64,000 nt of DNA from Devosia yakushimensis (GCF_030159855.1 NZ_BSNG01000001.1:2604001-2668000); one strand, 5' to 3'. Positions 1-9,634 are shown, numbered from the stretch's first letter. Numbers and translations are program-made. Notes: generated by a model not told the origin, from the sequence alone.

Positions 1-1352
1 GTGGCCGTGAACTCCTTAGCCGTCGCGCGCCAGTCGAAGGGCAGGACAAGTGCATTGGCGACGGCCATGACACCGGCGAGGTACACCTTGATGTCGCGAA
101 TGAGGATATCGCGATCGGCAATGTCCATGAGGTCGTTTTCGGTGTGCCAGGCGATGTTTCCGCCGCAGCCGCCGACAGTGTAATAGTTCATCTCCTTGCG
201 CTTCTCGACCGTCATGGTCGAGGACAGCATGAAGAAGCTCGAAAGCCCGATATTGTTGAAGGAGTAGTCGCCGGCGCGTAGCGGGCGCTCGCCTTCGAAG
301 GGCAGATCGGCCACCTGGCGAATGACGTCGGTGCAAAGGCTCGTCGCCTCGCTCATGCAGGCGACATTCTCGTAGACATCGGCCCAGCGGCAGCCGGGGC
401 TGTCGCAATTGACCTGCGCGACGCAATTTTCGTCCAGATCGAGCGCGAAGGCATCGGCATACCAGGCCGAACCGGCATAGCGGCCGGTGGAATGGCCCGG
501 CCACCAGGCGATGCGCACCGAGCGGCGGAGATCGGCGCGGTTGTGCCAAAGCACGCGGGCAATCTCGAGCATGGCGGCGTCGCCGGTCGCGTTGTCGCCA
601 ACGCCAACGTCCCAGCTGTCATAGTGACCGGCGAGCAGAACGAACTTTTCCGGCTCGACTGCGCCGGGCACATTGACCACCGGCACCAAGGACTTGAACC
701 AACCTTCTTCGAGGCGGGTCTTGATGGTGACGCTGCCTCCAGCCTTGGCCAGCGCGATCAGTTCCTGGCCGTCGGGATTGTTGACGACCGCAACGGGGAT
801 CACCGGCTTGCGCGGCAGGCCGTCGAGATCGGGCGTGCCCCAGACCGACGAGCAGATGCCCCAATGCCGGTCGACGCCCGGATTGACCGCGATGACGCCG
901 ATGGCGCCCTTTTCCTGGAATTCGAGCACTTTATTGGGCGAGGCAAACCCGTCGGTCAGCACGATCTTGCCGCGAATGCGCTCCACGGCTGCCGCAGCCT
1001 CGTCCCGGTTCTTCTCGTAAAAGCTCGAAACACTTGCCGATAGCGCGCCCGGCACGTGATGCAGAACGCCGGACATGCCCTGGGGGCAGCTCAGAGAATA
1101 GGCCGGAGGCTTGGAGGCATAGGTCTTGCCATTGGCCTCGACCGATGCCTCATATGGAATGGAGAGATAGAGCGAGGCTTCGAGCATTTCGACCGGCACG
1201 CCCAACTCTCCTAGACGCCGGGCGATGTCATGGGCCGAGGCTTCGACGTCTTCCGGCTTCCAGCGCGGCATGGTGGAAAAGGCCTCCACCAGCGGCCATG
1301 CCGCGTCGGCATTGACCTGGGCGATGGCGTTTTTGATGGCCGTGTCGAGCAT
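1..1352 (-). CDS. M28-like peptidase with PA domain (partial, runs off window start)
   Basis: At least 450 residues are read, and the C-terminus lies outside the window. A protease-associated-type insert lies around residues 85-210. A Zn-peptidase core follows, with GHYDSWDVGVGDN (His243, Asp253), NCDSPG (Asp317) and AWHTEND (His403), which fits the M28 aminopeptidase/carboxypeptidase fold. The usual catalytic Glu-Glu pair is not seen: the equivalent segment reads WWPGHSTGRYAGS (about 283-295), so one ligand may be His and the general base is absent or replaced. No signal peptide is visible, so it is probably cytoplasmic. It diverges from the GntR gene across a region holding two operators, and probably acts on peptides brought in by the Opp system at 7649-13198. 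Fold assignment is good; activity is uncertain. Confidence 0.8.
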   Translation of the reverse strand, partial: MLDTAIKNAIAQVNADAAWPLVEAFSTMPRWKPEDVEASAHDIARRLGELGVPVEMLEASLYLSIPYEASVEANGKTYASKPPAYSLSCPQGMSGVLHHVPGALSASVSSFYEKNRDEAAAAVERIRGKIVLTDGFASPNKVLEFQEKGAIGVIAVNPGVDRHWGICSSVWGTPDLDGLPRKPVIPVAVVNNPDGQELIALAKAGGSVTIKTRLEEGWFKSLVPVVNVPGAVEPEKFVLLAGHYDSWDVGVGDNATGDAAMLEIARVLWHNRADLRRSVRIAWWPGHSTGRYAGSAWYADAFALDLDENCVAQVNCDSPGCRWADVYENVACMSEATSLCTDVIRQVADLPFEGERPLRAGDYSFNNIGLSSFFMLSSTMTVEKRKEMNYYTVGGCGGNIAWHTENDLMDIADRDILIRDIKVYLAGVMAVANALVLPFDWRATAKEFTA

Positions 1353-1401
1353 GCTGAACCCTCTTTGTGCGATGTGACAGTCCCACGATGCCCCAAGATA
1401 A

Positions 1402-1431
1402 ATTGTACGACAATCCAGATTGTACGACAAT
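1402..1431. promoter_or_regulatory. Two tandem FadR/GntR-type operators
   Basis: The 13-mer ATTGTACGACAAT occurs twice, at 1402-1414 and 1419-1431, with centres 17 bp apart. It contains TTGTACGACAA, which fits the known FadR-subfamily GntR consensus TNGTNNNACNA. It lies between the divergent peptidase and GntR genes. A third exact copy is at 9635-9647. I infer that it is the binding site of the regulator encoded at 1554-2273. Confidence 0.75.
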
Positions 1432-1553
1432 TTTCCGCTAGGCTTTGCGAAACAGCCTCGTTACAGTCGCCGCAACACGCCGTCGCACCGATTTGACCAT
1501 GACGGCCAAATGCTGGATGACCCATCCATTTTCCCGTGGGGCGACCGACACGA

Positions 1554-2273
1554 ATGAGCGACTTGCGCAAGATCTTTCAGGTTGATGCATCGCACATGGC
1601 CGATGAGCTGACGGAAGAAAGCACGCAAACCCGGCAACTCGCGCGCGACCGGGTTTTTGACGCCGTTCGCACCGCCATCATGGAGGGGCGCATTGCGCCG
1701 GATACGCGCCTGACCGAGCGCGAGCTATGCGAGGCCTTCGGCATCAGCCGCACGGTGGTGCGCGAAGTCGCGCGCCGGCTCGAAGCCGAAAAGCTGGTCA
1801 ATGTGATTCCCCATAGCGGGCTTCGCGTCGCGCGGCTGACGCGCAAGCATGTCCACGAAATCTACGAAATTCGCACCGAGCTCGAAGCCATCACCGTGCG
1901 CAGTTTTCTGGCCTGCGCCACGGATGAGGACATTGCCGCAGCCCAGGATTTCGGCCGCCGGCTGCTTGAGGCCGGCTCCAAGCGCGACAAGGTCGGCATG
2001 GCCGAGACCATGTCGAAATTCCTGCGCTTCATGACCGATGTGGCGGACAACCAGATCGCGGCCGAAATGCTCGATCAGCTCCGCTCGCGCGTCAACATGC
2101 TCCGCATCTATGCCATGGACGAGCCTGGCCAGCTCGAAACCGGCATGGAGGGTGTGCGCGCCATCATCGCCGGCATTACCGCCCGCGATGTCGCCGCCGC
2201 CGAGCGCGCAACCCGGATCTATGTGCGCCGCTCCGCCGACGCCGTGCTCCGCCATATGGACCGGGATGAGTAA
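1554..2273 (+). CDS. GntR-family (FCD/FadR subfamily) transcriptional regulator
   Basis: The protein is 239 residues. An N-terminal winged helix (about 25-90) contains RLTERELCEAFGISRTVVREV, a typical GntR recognition motif. An all-helical FCD ligand domain follows, with the conserved EIYEIRTELEA start. ATG at 1554 is chosen over an upstream in-frame GTG at 1536 because a GGGGCGA stretch precedes it. It diverges from the M28-like peptidase and lies 58 bp upstream of the hyuBA operon on the same strand. It probably senses a small carboxylate or amino-acid-like ligand and acts through the ATTGTACGACAAT operators, including its own promoter region. Confidence 0.88.
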   Translation: MSDLRKIFQVDASHMADELTEESTQTRQLARDRVFDAVRTAIMEGRIAPDTRLTERELCEAFGISRTVVREVARRLEAEKLVNVIPHSGLRVARLTRKHVHEIYEIRTELEAITVRSFLACATDEDIAAAQDFGRRLLEAGSKRDKVGMAETMSKFLRFMTDVADNQIAAEMLDQLRSRVNMLRIYAMDEPGQLETGMEGVRAIIAGITARDVAAAERATRIYVRRSADAVLRHMDRDE

Positions 2274-2331
2274 CGCCGCGCGCGCCTGACCTCCCGATAT
2301 TTTCATTTCTTTTCTCTCTGGAAGGCTTTTG

Positions 2332-4161
2332 ATGACACCGCTCTCATCCGCCATGCCGGCATTGGCGCCGGACACTGCCCCCATTTGCGATCCGGTGACG
2401 CTGGAAATCATCCGCGGGGCGATCATGGCGACCCAGCGCGAAATGGAAGCCCTGATCGAGCGCACCGCCATCTCGGCCTTCATCCGCGAAAAGAAGGATT
2501 TTTATACCGCCCTGTTTGATGAGCGTGGCGTGATGGCGGTGGGGTCGATGGTGCCGATCTTTGGCGACCTTACCTCGCCGGTCTTCGAGCATTTCCCGCG
2601 CGAGACCATGAAGCCGGGCGATCTCTACTGGTATAATGACTGCTATGGCTCCAAGGGCGCGGTGACGCATTCGAACGATCAGGTGCTGCTGGCGCCGGTG
2701 TTCCATGGCGACCGGCTCTGCGCCTTCGTGATGAGCTGGGCGCACTTCGCCGATATCGGTGGCCTGCACCCCGGCTCGATCAGCCCCGATGCCACCTCCA
2801 TCTATCAGGAAGGCATCATCATCCCGCCGACCAAGCTGGTCGATGCCGGCGTGGTCAACGAAACGGCGCTGGCCATCTTCCACCGCAATTCGCGCTTCCC
2901 GGCCCAGAGCGAAGGCGACATGTCGGCGCTGATGGCCTCGGTCAAGCTCGGCGTTACCCGCGTTGCCGAGGTGGTCGCCCGCCACGGCGCCGATACTGTC
3001 TCGGACGCGCTCGCCCAATTGCTCGACCGTACCCGCACCCTGGTGCGCCGTCGGCTCGCCGAGACCTTCGACTATGGCACCTACAAGTTTTCCGACCAGA
3101 TCGACAGCGACGGGCACGGCAATGGCCCGTTCAGCCTGCGCTTTGCCATCACCCGCGAAAAAGGGGCCAACGGCGAAGACCGCTTTATCTTCGACGCGAC
3201 CGAAAGCGACGATCAGGCGCCCGGCCCGGTCAACCTGATCATGAACAAGGGCGTGCCCGGCATGGCGCTGGGGCTCTATTTCCTCGGCGGCGACCCCTCG
3301 CAGGTGGTCAATGCCGGTGGTCCACTGGCCATTGACGAAGTGCGGCTGCGCGAAGGCTCGATCGTGCAGCCGCGCTTCCCGGCGCCGCTCGGCATGCGTG
3401 GCCTCACCATGATGCGGATGCTCGCCGTGCTCAATGGCCTGGTCAATCGCGGCAAGGGCGGCGCTCCGGCGGCTCATTCGGCCTATGTCGTCACCATTAT
3501 GCGCGGCACTTTCGGCAAGGAAACCGGAACGCCAAAGCCGTTCCTGCTGGCCGATGGTATCGGGGTTGGCTACGGCGCCCGCGACTTTGCCGATGGCATC
3601 GACGCGGTCTATTTCGTGGCGCAGGAGAACTATCCCGTCGAATTCCTCGAAGGCGGCTATCCGATCCGGCTGCGCCAATATGGTGTCGTGCCGGACAGCG
3701 GCGGTCCCGGCCGCTGGCGTGGCGGCACCGGCATTATCCGCGAATATGAAATCCTCGCCGATGAGGCCCTGCTTGCTATCCGCATCGATGGCGTCAAGAA
3801 CCCGCCCTGGGGCTATGCCGGCGGCATGTCCGGTGGTGGCGGCTCCATTGTCGTCAATCCGGGCACGCCTGAGGAGCGCCAGATTCCGCCGCTCTCGGAT
3901 GGCACGGCCCTCAAGAAGGGCGATATCCTGCGCATTCGCACCGGTGGCGGTGGTGGCATGGGGCATCCCTATGACCGTCCGGCCGAAAGCGTGCTCGAAG
4001 ACGTTCGCGGCGGCTTTGTTTCGGCGGAAGCGGCCAAGACCTTCTATGGCGTGGTGATCGCCAACGACCAGCTCGATATCGAAGCCACGGCCGGGCTGCG
4101 CGCCGACCGACCGGCCACCAAACCCTTCCACCGCAATACCTATCTCGATGAGCTCGCCTGA
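2332..4161 (+). CDS. hyuB: Hydantoinase B / 5-oxoprolinase family protein
   Basis: The protein is 609 residues and covers the whole HyuB family length. Family features include the N-terminal DPVTLEIIRGA, the central YWYNDCYGSKGAVTHSNDQ region and the glycine-rich C-terminal GGGGGMGHPYDRP. ATG at 2332 is chosen because GGAAGG lies 8 bp upstream; a TTG immediately before it is possible. HyuB pairs with HyuA for ATP-dependent opening of hydantoin-type or 5-oxoproline-type rings. hyuA overlaps by 14 bp, so the two are surely co-translated. The substrate cannot be told from sequence; the peptidase-rich context suggests pyroglutamyl or cyclic amide compounds. Confidence 0.9.
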   Translation: MTPLSSAMPALAPDTAPICDPVTLEIIRGAIMATQREMEALIERTAISAFIREKKDFYTALFDERGVMAVGSMVPIFGDLTSPVFEHFPRETMKPGDLYWYNDCYGSKGAVTHSNDQVLLAPVFHGDRLCAFVMSWAHFADIGGLHPGSISPDATSIYQEGIIIPPTKLVDAGVVNETALAIFHRNSRFPAQSEGDMSALMASVKLGVTRVAEVVARHGADTVSDALAQLLDRTRTLVRRRLAETFDYGTYKFSDQIDSDGHGNGPFSLRFAITREKGANGEDRFIFDATESDDQAPGPVNLIMNKGVPGMALGLYFLGGDPSQVVNAGGPLAIDEVRLREGSIVQPRFPAPLGMRGLTMMRMLAVLNGLVNRGKGGAPAAHSAYVVTIMRGTFGKETGTPKPFLLADGIGVGYGARDFADGIDAVYFVAQENYPVEFLEGGYPIRLRQYGVVPDSGGPGRWRGGTGIIREYEILADEALLAIRIDGVKNPPWGYAGGMSGGGGSIVVNPGTPEERQIPPLSDGTALKKGDILRIRTGGGGGMGHPYDRPAESVLEDVRGGFVSAEAAKTFYGVVIANDQLDIEATAGLRADRPATKPFHRNTYLDELA

Positions 4162-6196
4162 TATGGCCTTGGACAAAAACCCTACCAATCTCGCCGTTGC
4201 CGTGGATATCGGTGGCACTTTTACCGACGTCGCCCTGGTCGATGGCACCGGCCGCTCCTGGCGCGCCAAGACGCCGTCGATTCCCTCCGATCCGTCGGAG
4301 GCTTTTCTCAACGGCATTCGCCTGGCGCTGCAGCAGGCCGGCGCTTCGGCGACCGATCTCGATCAGGTGCTGCATGGCACGACCGTTGCCACCAATATGA
4401 TCCTTGAAGGCAAGGGCGCGCGCACTGCACTCGTCACCACGCGCGGCTTCCGCCATGTGCTGGCCATCGGCCGCCAGGACATTCCGCGCAAGGCCAATCT
4501 CTATACCTGGGTCAAGCCGGTGCCGCCGGTTCCGGCCAGCCGCATCGTGGAAGTGGACGAGCGTATTGCTGCCGGCGGCGGCGTGCTCGAAACGCTTGAT
4601 GAAGCGAGCGTTCGCGCCGCAGCCGCCCAGATTCGCGGCATGGCTGTCGAGGCTGTCGCCATCTGTCTCATCCACGCCTATGCCAATCCGGCGCATGAAC
4701 GGCGCGTCGCCGAAATCCTGCGCGAAGAATTGCCCGATCTCGCCATCACCGTATCCAGCGACGTGCTGCCGGTGGTGCGCGAATATGAGCGCAGCCTGAC
4801 GACCGTGCTCAACGCCACCGTCATGCCCGGCGTCACCTCCTATGTCGCCAAGCTCGAACAGCGCCTCGACGAGGAAGGCGCTACTCCGCCGCTGATGCTG
4901 ATGCAGTCGAACGGCGGCGTTGCCGGTGCGCCCAAAATTCGTGTCGCCCCAGCGCTGACCGCCCTCTCCGGCCCTGCTGCCGGCGTTGTCGGCGCGCGCG
5001 CTGCGGCGGCGGCTTGCGGCATTGACGACATTATCACCGTCGATATCGGCGGGACCTCGGCCGATATCTGTCTCATCAAGGGCGGCCAGATCGGCCTTAC
5101 CCAGCATGGCGCCGTGGGCGAATGGCCGCTGGCCCTGCCCATGGTCGACATGATCACCATTGGGGCCGGCGGCGGTTCGCTCGCCCGCATCAAGGATGGC
5201 GGCTTGACGGTCGGCCCCGAAAGCGCCGGCGCCCGTCCGGGTCCGGCCTGCTATGGCAATGGCGGCACTGAGCCGACCGTGACCGACGCCCATGTCGCAC
5301 TCGGCCAATTGCCGGCGCGCCTGCTTGGGGGCCGCATGGTTCTCGATATCGAAGCGGCCCGCAATGCGGTCATGAGCATTGCGGCCCCGCTCGGCCTCGA
5401 TATCGAAACTGCCGCCCGCGGCATTCTCGCCATTGTCGACAATCACATGGTTGGCGCCATGCGCGTGGTTTCGGTGGAACGCGGCCACGACCCGCGCAAC
5501 TTCACGCTCGTGCCCTTTGGCGGCGCGGGCCCGCTGCATGGCTGTGCTTTGGCCGATCTCCTCGGCATTCGCAGCGTGCTGATCACCCCTGCCCCGGGCG
5601 TGCTTTGCGCCGACGGCCTGCTCGCGGCCGATCTCAAATCGGAATTTTCGCGCGCCATGGCCATTCCGGGTGCGATGGATCCCGCGACGACCGAGCCGAT
5701 CATCGCCGAACTCGAAGAGCAGGCGACCGGCTGGCTCGATGAGGAAGGAGTTGCCACCGACATGCGCGTCATCGAACGCGTGGGGCTGATGCGCTATGCC
5801 GGGCAAGGCGGCGAAATCGCCGTTGCCTATGTGGATGACAGGGCGCAAGCGGAAGCCAATTTCCAGGCTGCGCACAAGGCGCTTTATGGGTTCAATCTCG
5901 GCGCACCGATCGAGCTCGTCACCCTGCGTGTCCATGCAACCGGCCTTGCCGCCGTGCCGCCGGCTGTCGATCTCGCGCCCGGCGAAACGCCGGCGCCGGA
6001 CGAACACACCGCCGTCAGCATCGACGGCAAGAGCCAGCAGGTTCCGGTGATCGATCGCGCCAAGCTGGGCGCGGGCGCAGGTTTTGCCGGCCCCCTCATT
6101 CTCACCCAGCTCGATACCACCACTTTCGTGCCGGCCGGCTGGCAGGGCCGGGTGCACGCCTCGGGCGGCATCTTGTTGACCAAGGAGCAGGCATGA
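4148..6196 (+). CDS. hyuA: Hydantoinase A / N-methylhydantoinase ATP-dependent subunit
   Basis: The protein is 682 residues. The N-terminus has the actin-like phosphate-binding motif VDIGGTFTDVALVDG and the HGTTVATN motif. The second phosphate loop is VDIGGTSADICLI, near residue 300. The order and length match HyuA/OxpA. ATG at 4148 overlaps the end of hyuB; ATG at 4163 (MALDK) is an alternative start. It supplies ATP-driven activation of a cyclic amide, which HyuB then hydrolyses. The gene is followed with an ATGA overlap by an M20 peptidase, suggesting that the opened product is an N-acyl or peptide-like substrate for that enzyme. Confidence 0.9.
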   Translation: MSSPDMALDKNPTNLAVAVDIGGTFTDVALVDGTGRSWRAKTPSIPSDPSEAFLNGIRLALQQAGASATDLDQVLHGTTVATNMILEGKGARTALVTTRGFRHVLAIGRQDIPRKANLYTWVKPVPPVPASRIVEVDERIAAGGGVLETLDEASVRAAAAQIRGMAVEAVAICLIHAYANPAHERRVAEILREELPDLAITVSSDVLPVVREYERSLTTVLNATVMPGVTSYVAKLEQRLDEEGATPPLMLMQSNGGVAGAPKIRVAPALTALSGPAAGVVGARAAAAACGIDDIITVDIGGTSADICLIKGGQIGLTQHGAVGEWPLALPMVDMITIGAGGGSLARIKDGGLTVGPESAGARPGPACYGNGGTEPTVTDAHVALGQLPARLLGGRMVLDIEAARNAVMSIAAPLGLDIETAARGILAIVDNHMVGAMRVVSVERGHDPRNFTLVPFGGAGPLHGCALADLLGIRSVLITPAPGVLCADGLLAADLKSEFSRAMAIPGAMDPATTEPIIAELEEQATGWLDEEGVATDMRVIERVGLMRYAGQGGEIAVAYVDDRAQAEANFQAAHKALYGFNLGAPIELVTLRVHATGLAAVPPAVDLAPGETPAPDEHTAVSIDGKSQQVPVIDRAKLGAGAGFAGPLILTQLDTTTFVPAGWQGRVHASGGILLTKEQA

Positions 6197-7554
6197 CGTC
6201 TCCCACGCTGGCGCCGGTCTTCGAGCATATCGAGGCCCGGCACAAGGACTATATCGCCCGCCTCATCGACTATGTGCGCAATCCCTCGATCAGCGCCCAC
6301 AATATTGGCATCAGGGAAGTGTCAGAACTTCTCGTAAAGATGCTGGGTGAGCTGGGCATGGAAGTGGAGGCGATACCGACCAAGGGCCATCCCTTCGTGC
6401 TCGCCCGCTACATGGTTGATCCCAACAAACCCACCGTGTTGCTCTACGGTCATTATGACGTGCAGCCGCCCGATCCGCTGGACTTGTGGGAAAGCCCACC
6501 CTTCGAGCCGACCATCCGCAATGGGCGCATCTATGCCCGTGGCGTGGGTGACAACAAGGGGCAGCATTTCGCGCAGATCATGGCCATCGAGGCGCATCTG
6601 AAAGTGCATGGCACCCTGCCCTGCAATGTCATTTTCCTCCTCGAAGGCGAGGAGGAAATCGGCTCGCCGCAGATCGCCGATTTCGTGAGGGATCACAAGG
6701 ATCGGCTGAAGGCCGACGTCGTCGTGACCGCCGATGGGCCCCTGCACGAGTCAGGCCGCGCCACGCTGACCTATGGTGTGCGCGGCATGACCTCGTTCGA
6801 GCTACGCGTCCGCACTGCCGCCCGCGATGCTCATTCGGGCAATTATGGCGGGGTGATGCCCAATGCCATATGGACACTGGTGCACCTGCTTTCGACCATG
6901 AAGACGCCGGACGGGCGTATCACCATCGAAGGGCTGCACGACCAGATCATTGCGCCCACCGAAGCTGACATTGCCGCCACCAAGGCGCTGCCGCTCGATC
7001 TGCCGGCCTATATGACCGAAATGGGCCTCAAGCGCCTCGATGAGCCGGCCGACCGTCCGTTCTGGGACCGGCTGATGTTCCATCCGACCCTGACCATCAA
7101 TGGGCTGCATGGCGGCTATGGCGGGCCGGGCACCAAATCGGTGCTGCCCTGCGAGGCCGTCGCCAAATGCGACATCCGTCTGGTTGAGGCGATGACGGCC
7201 GAGCATGTCTATGCCTGCGTCAGGGCGCATGTCGCCAAGCATGCGCCCGAGGTGGAAGTAATCACCTACGGCTCGATGCTGCCCTCGCGCACGCCGCTCG
7301 ACGACCCGTGGGGCAAGCTCATTCAGGAAGCCATTGTCGAGGCTCGCAATGAGACGCCGTTGGTCTATCCATCGGCCGGCGGGAGCCTGCCCGACTATGT
7401 CTTCACTAAGGTGCTCGGCGTGCCGGCTTTCGTCATGCCCTACGCCAATGCGGACGAGGCCAACCACGCGCCCAACGAGAACATGGAAATCGACCTGTTC
7501 CTCAAGGGCATCCGCACCGGCGCGGCACTGCTGGACCGGCTGGGGCGGGCATAA
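6193..7554 (+). CDS. M20 family metallopeptidase (dipeptidase/deacylase)
   Basis: The protein is 453 residues with the M20 dinuclear zinc ligands in order: YGHYDVQPPDP, ARGVGDNKGQ, the EGEEEIGSP catalytic Glu segment, TADGP, and the late NHAPNENM histidine. A dimerisation domain lies between. It overlaps hyuA by 4 bp (ATGA) and is the last gene of the operon, followed by hairpins. It probably cleaves a dipeptide or N-substituted amino acid in the cytoplasm. The nearest functional classes are carnosinase-type dipeptidases; the exact substrate is unknown. Confidence 0.88.
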   Translation: MTSPTLAPVFEHIEARHKDYIARLIDYVRNPSISAHNIGIREVSELLVKMLGELGMEVEAIPTKGHPFVLARYMVDPNKPTVLLYGHYDVQPPDPLDLWESPPFEPTIRNGRIYARGVGDNKGQHFAQIMAIEAHLKVHGTLPCNVIFLLEGEEEIGSPQIADFVRDHKDRLKADVVVTADGPLHESGRATLTYGVRGMTSFELRVRTAARDAHSGNYGGVMPNAIWTLVHLLSTMKTPDGRITIEGLHDQIIAPTEADIAATKALPLDLPAYMTEMGLKRLDEPADRPFWDRLMFHPTLTINGLHGGYGGPGTKSVLPCEAVAKCDIRLVEAMTAEHVYACVRAHVAKHAPEVEVITYGSMLPSRTPLDDPWGKLIQEAIVEARNETPLVYPSAGGSLPDYVFTKVLGVPAFVMPYANADEANHAPNENMEIDLFLKGIRTGAALLDRLGRA

Positions 7555-7573
7555 TTGTCCTGACCCGGCTCCC

Positions 7574-7602
7574 GTTACCCTTCTCGTTGGCGGAAGGGTA
7601 AC
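7574..7602. terminator. Hairpin between convergent operons
   Basis: GTTACCCTTC and GAAGGGTAAC form a perfect 10-bp stem around a 9-nt loop, 20 bp after the M20 peptidase stop. There is no good U tract, so a factor-independent terminator is probable but not certain. It lies between convergent genes and could serve both. Confidence 0.5.
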
Positions 7603-7628
7603 GAAAAACGCTGTTTGACGCGCTCGAT

Positions 7629-7645
7629 GCTAACAGTCTGTTAGC
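7629..7645. repeat. Perfect palindrome GCTAACAG-T-CTGTTAGC
   Basis: Two 8-bp arms flank one base, 3 bp beyond the stop of the minus-strand ABC ATPase gene. The 1-nt centre does not make a good RNA loop. It may be a protein site, or part of the transcription stop region together with the stem at 7574-7602. Confidence 0.4.
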
Positions 7646-7648
7646 AGA

Positions 7649-8623
7649 TCAGGCGCTCTCCAGCACCGGATGATAACAGGCCACACCGCTGATGCCGGCG
7701 GCGTCCGCATGCCGCTTCATCTGCGGTTCGTCCTTGCGGCATTCCTCCGTCACCCGCGGGCAGCGCGGGTTAAAACGGCAGCCGGGCGGGGGATTGACCG
7801 GGTTGGGGGGCTCGCCCCGCGTCGCCTTGCCCCGCGCCAGCCGTGCCCGCGCCGGATCGGGCTCCAGGGCCGAGCCGCGCAGCGCAACGGTATAGGGATG
7901 GTTGGGCGTTACCAGAACCTGATCGGCGCCGCCCTCCTCGACCGCCCGGCCGAGATACATCACCATGACCCGATGCGAGATGGCCCGCACCACAGCAAGG
8001 TCGTGGGCGATGAAAATAATGGCAATGCCCAGCCGTTTCTGCAGGTCGATCAATAGGTTAACCACCTGCGCCTGCACCGATACGTCGAGCGCCGAAACCG
8101 GCTCGTCGCAGACCAGAACCGAGGGTTCGGCCGCAAGGGCCCGGGCAATCCCGATGCGCTGCCGCTGGCCGCCTGAAAATTCATGTGGAAAACGGCTCGC
8201 CGAGGCCGGATCAAGACCGACCGCCCTCAGCAATTCTTCGACACGTGCGGTCCGCGCCGGGCCCTTGGCCAGGCCGTGAACGTCGAGCGGCTCGGCCACG
8301 ATATCGAGCACGGTGCGGCGCGGATTGAGCGACAGATAGGGATCCTGAAACACCATCTGCACCTGCCGGCGCAGGGTGCGATCACGCCGGATCGGAGCGC
8401 CACGGAAAAGGATTTCGCCCTCGTCCGGCGTTTCCAGTCCCACCAGCATGCGCGCCAGCGTGGACTTGCCGCAACCAGATTCCCCCACCACTGCCAACGT
8501 CTCGCCCGGCGTGACGGCCAGGCTCACGTCCTTGACCGCATGAAACGGCTTGCCGAACACGGCGCCGCCGGCGCGAAAGGTTTTGGACAGCCCGCGAGCC
8601 TCAAGGATCGGTTCAGGCGACAT
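7649..8623 (-). CDS. Oligopeptide/dipeptide ABC transporter ATP-binding protein (OppF/DppF type)
   Basis: The protein is 324 residues with Walker A GESGCGKST, signature FSGGQRQRIG, Walker B VLVCDEP, and the C-terminal oligo_HPY region with CRFNPRCP. It overlaps the upstream oppD-like gene by 11 bp. It energises import by the permeases at 11337-13198, which lie in the divergent operon. Expression is probably controlled from the 9635 operator region. Confidence 0.92.
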   Translation of the reverse strand: MSPEPILEARGLSKTFRAGGAVFGKPFHAVKDVSLAVTPGETLAVVGESGCGKSTLARMLVGLETPDEGEILFRGAPIRRDRTLRRQVQMVFQDPYLSLNPRRTVLDIVAEPLDVHGLAKGPARTARVEELLRAVGLDPASASRFPHEFSGGQRQRIGIARALAAEPSVLVCDEPVSALDVSVQAQVVNLLIDLQKRLGIAIIFIAHDLAVVRAISHRVMVMYLGRAVEEGGADQVLVTPNHPYTVALRGSALEPDPARARLARGKATRGEPPNPVNPPPGCRFNPRCPRVTEECRKDEPQMKRHADAAGISGVACYHPVLESA

Positions 8624-9611
8624 GGGCGGTCTCCACGAGCGGATAGTGACAGGCGCGGCTACGCCCCGGGAGATCGGCGATCAGTTTCGGGCGGACTTTT
8701 GTGCACAATTCGCCCAAATGGGTGCAGCGTGGATTGAAGGCGCAACCGGGTGGCGGCGCAATCAGATTGGGGGGTGAACCCTTGATCGGCTCAAGCTTTT
8801 CCACCGTCTCGATCCGCGGCGCCGAAGCCATCAGCGCGGCCGTATAGGGATGGGCCGGCGCACGGAAAATATCGTCGACGCTGCCGGTTTCGACGAGGCG
8901 CCCGGCATACATCACGGCGACCCGCTCGGCCATGCGCGCCACGACGCCAAGGTCATGGGTGATGAGCAGGATGGCCATGCCCAGCTCATCCCGCAGCTCG
9001 TCCAAAAGGTCCAGAATCTGGGCCTGAACGGTCACGTCGAGCGCCGTGGTCGGCTCGTCTGCGATCAGCACTTCGGGCTTGAGAGCGATGGCCGAGGCGA
9101 TGAGAATGCGCTGCCGCATGCCGCCGGAAAACTGGTGCGGATAGTCATCGATTCGCTTATCGGCCGAGGCGATATGCACCGAGCGCAGCAGCTCGATCGA
9201 GCGCTTGCGGGCCTCCCTGCGCGACACGTTGAGATGGGTGCGATAGAGCTCTCCGAGCTGGTCGCCGATGGAGAGCACGGGATTGAGCGCCGAGAGCGCG
9301 TCCTGGAAAACCAGGCTGATCACGCGGCCGCGCAGCTTGCGCTTGGCCTCTTCGTCGATGGTCAGCAGGTCATGCCCCGCCAGCTCCATGCGCTTGGCAT
9401 TGATCGTCGCATTGCCGCGGACGATACCCATGACGGCGCGCGTAGAAACCGATTTTCCCGAGCCGGATTCCCCTACCAGCGCCAGCACTTCGCCGCGCTT
9501 GAGATCGAATGAAACATCGCTAACGGCTTTCACGTCGCCACGCATGGTGCGGAAGCTGACATCAAGCCCTGACACCGACAGCACTGGGCGCTCGTCTGCC
9601 TGTTTCGTCAT
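8613..9611 (-). CDS. Oligopeptide/dipeptide ABC transporter ATP-binding protein (OppD/DppD type)
   Basis: The protein is 332 residues with Walker A GESGSGKSV, signature FSGGMRQRIL, Walker B VLIADEPTTALD, and the C-terminal CAFNPRCTHLGELC motif typical of the Dpp/Opp D subunit. I start at ATG 9611 (MTKQADERP), which has a GAGGTAG ribosome site. A longer reading frame would run through the operator at 9635-9647. It is the first gene of a two-gene ATPase operon divergent from the binding-protein operon, so one transporter is built from two transcripts sharing a promoter region. Confidence 0.9.
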   Translation of the reverse strand: MTKQADERPVLSVSGLDVSFRTMRGDVKAVSDVSFDLKRGEVLALVGESGSGKSVSTRAVMGIVRGNATINAKRMELAGHDLLTIDEEAKRKLRGRVISLVFQDALSALNPVLSIGDQLGELYRTHLNVSRREARKRSIELLRSVHIASADKRIDDYPHQFSGGMRQRILIASAIALKPEVLIADEPTTALDVTVQAQILDLLDELRDELGMAILLITHDLGVVARMAERVAVMYAGRLVETGSVDDIFRAPAHPYTAALMASAPRIETVEKLEPIKGSPPNLIAPPPGCAFNPRCTHLGELCTKVRPKLIADLPGRSRACHYPLVETAHVA

Positions 9612-9634
9612 CAGTGACACTACCTCGCTCAAGA

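Noticed and set aside
2344..6157. Long minus-strand open frames (657 and 748 codons) opposite hyuB and hyuA
   Set aside because: Composition is that of antisense frames (Gly/Arg/His-rich with no domains), and the plus strand holds clear family members with coupled starts.
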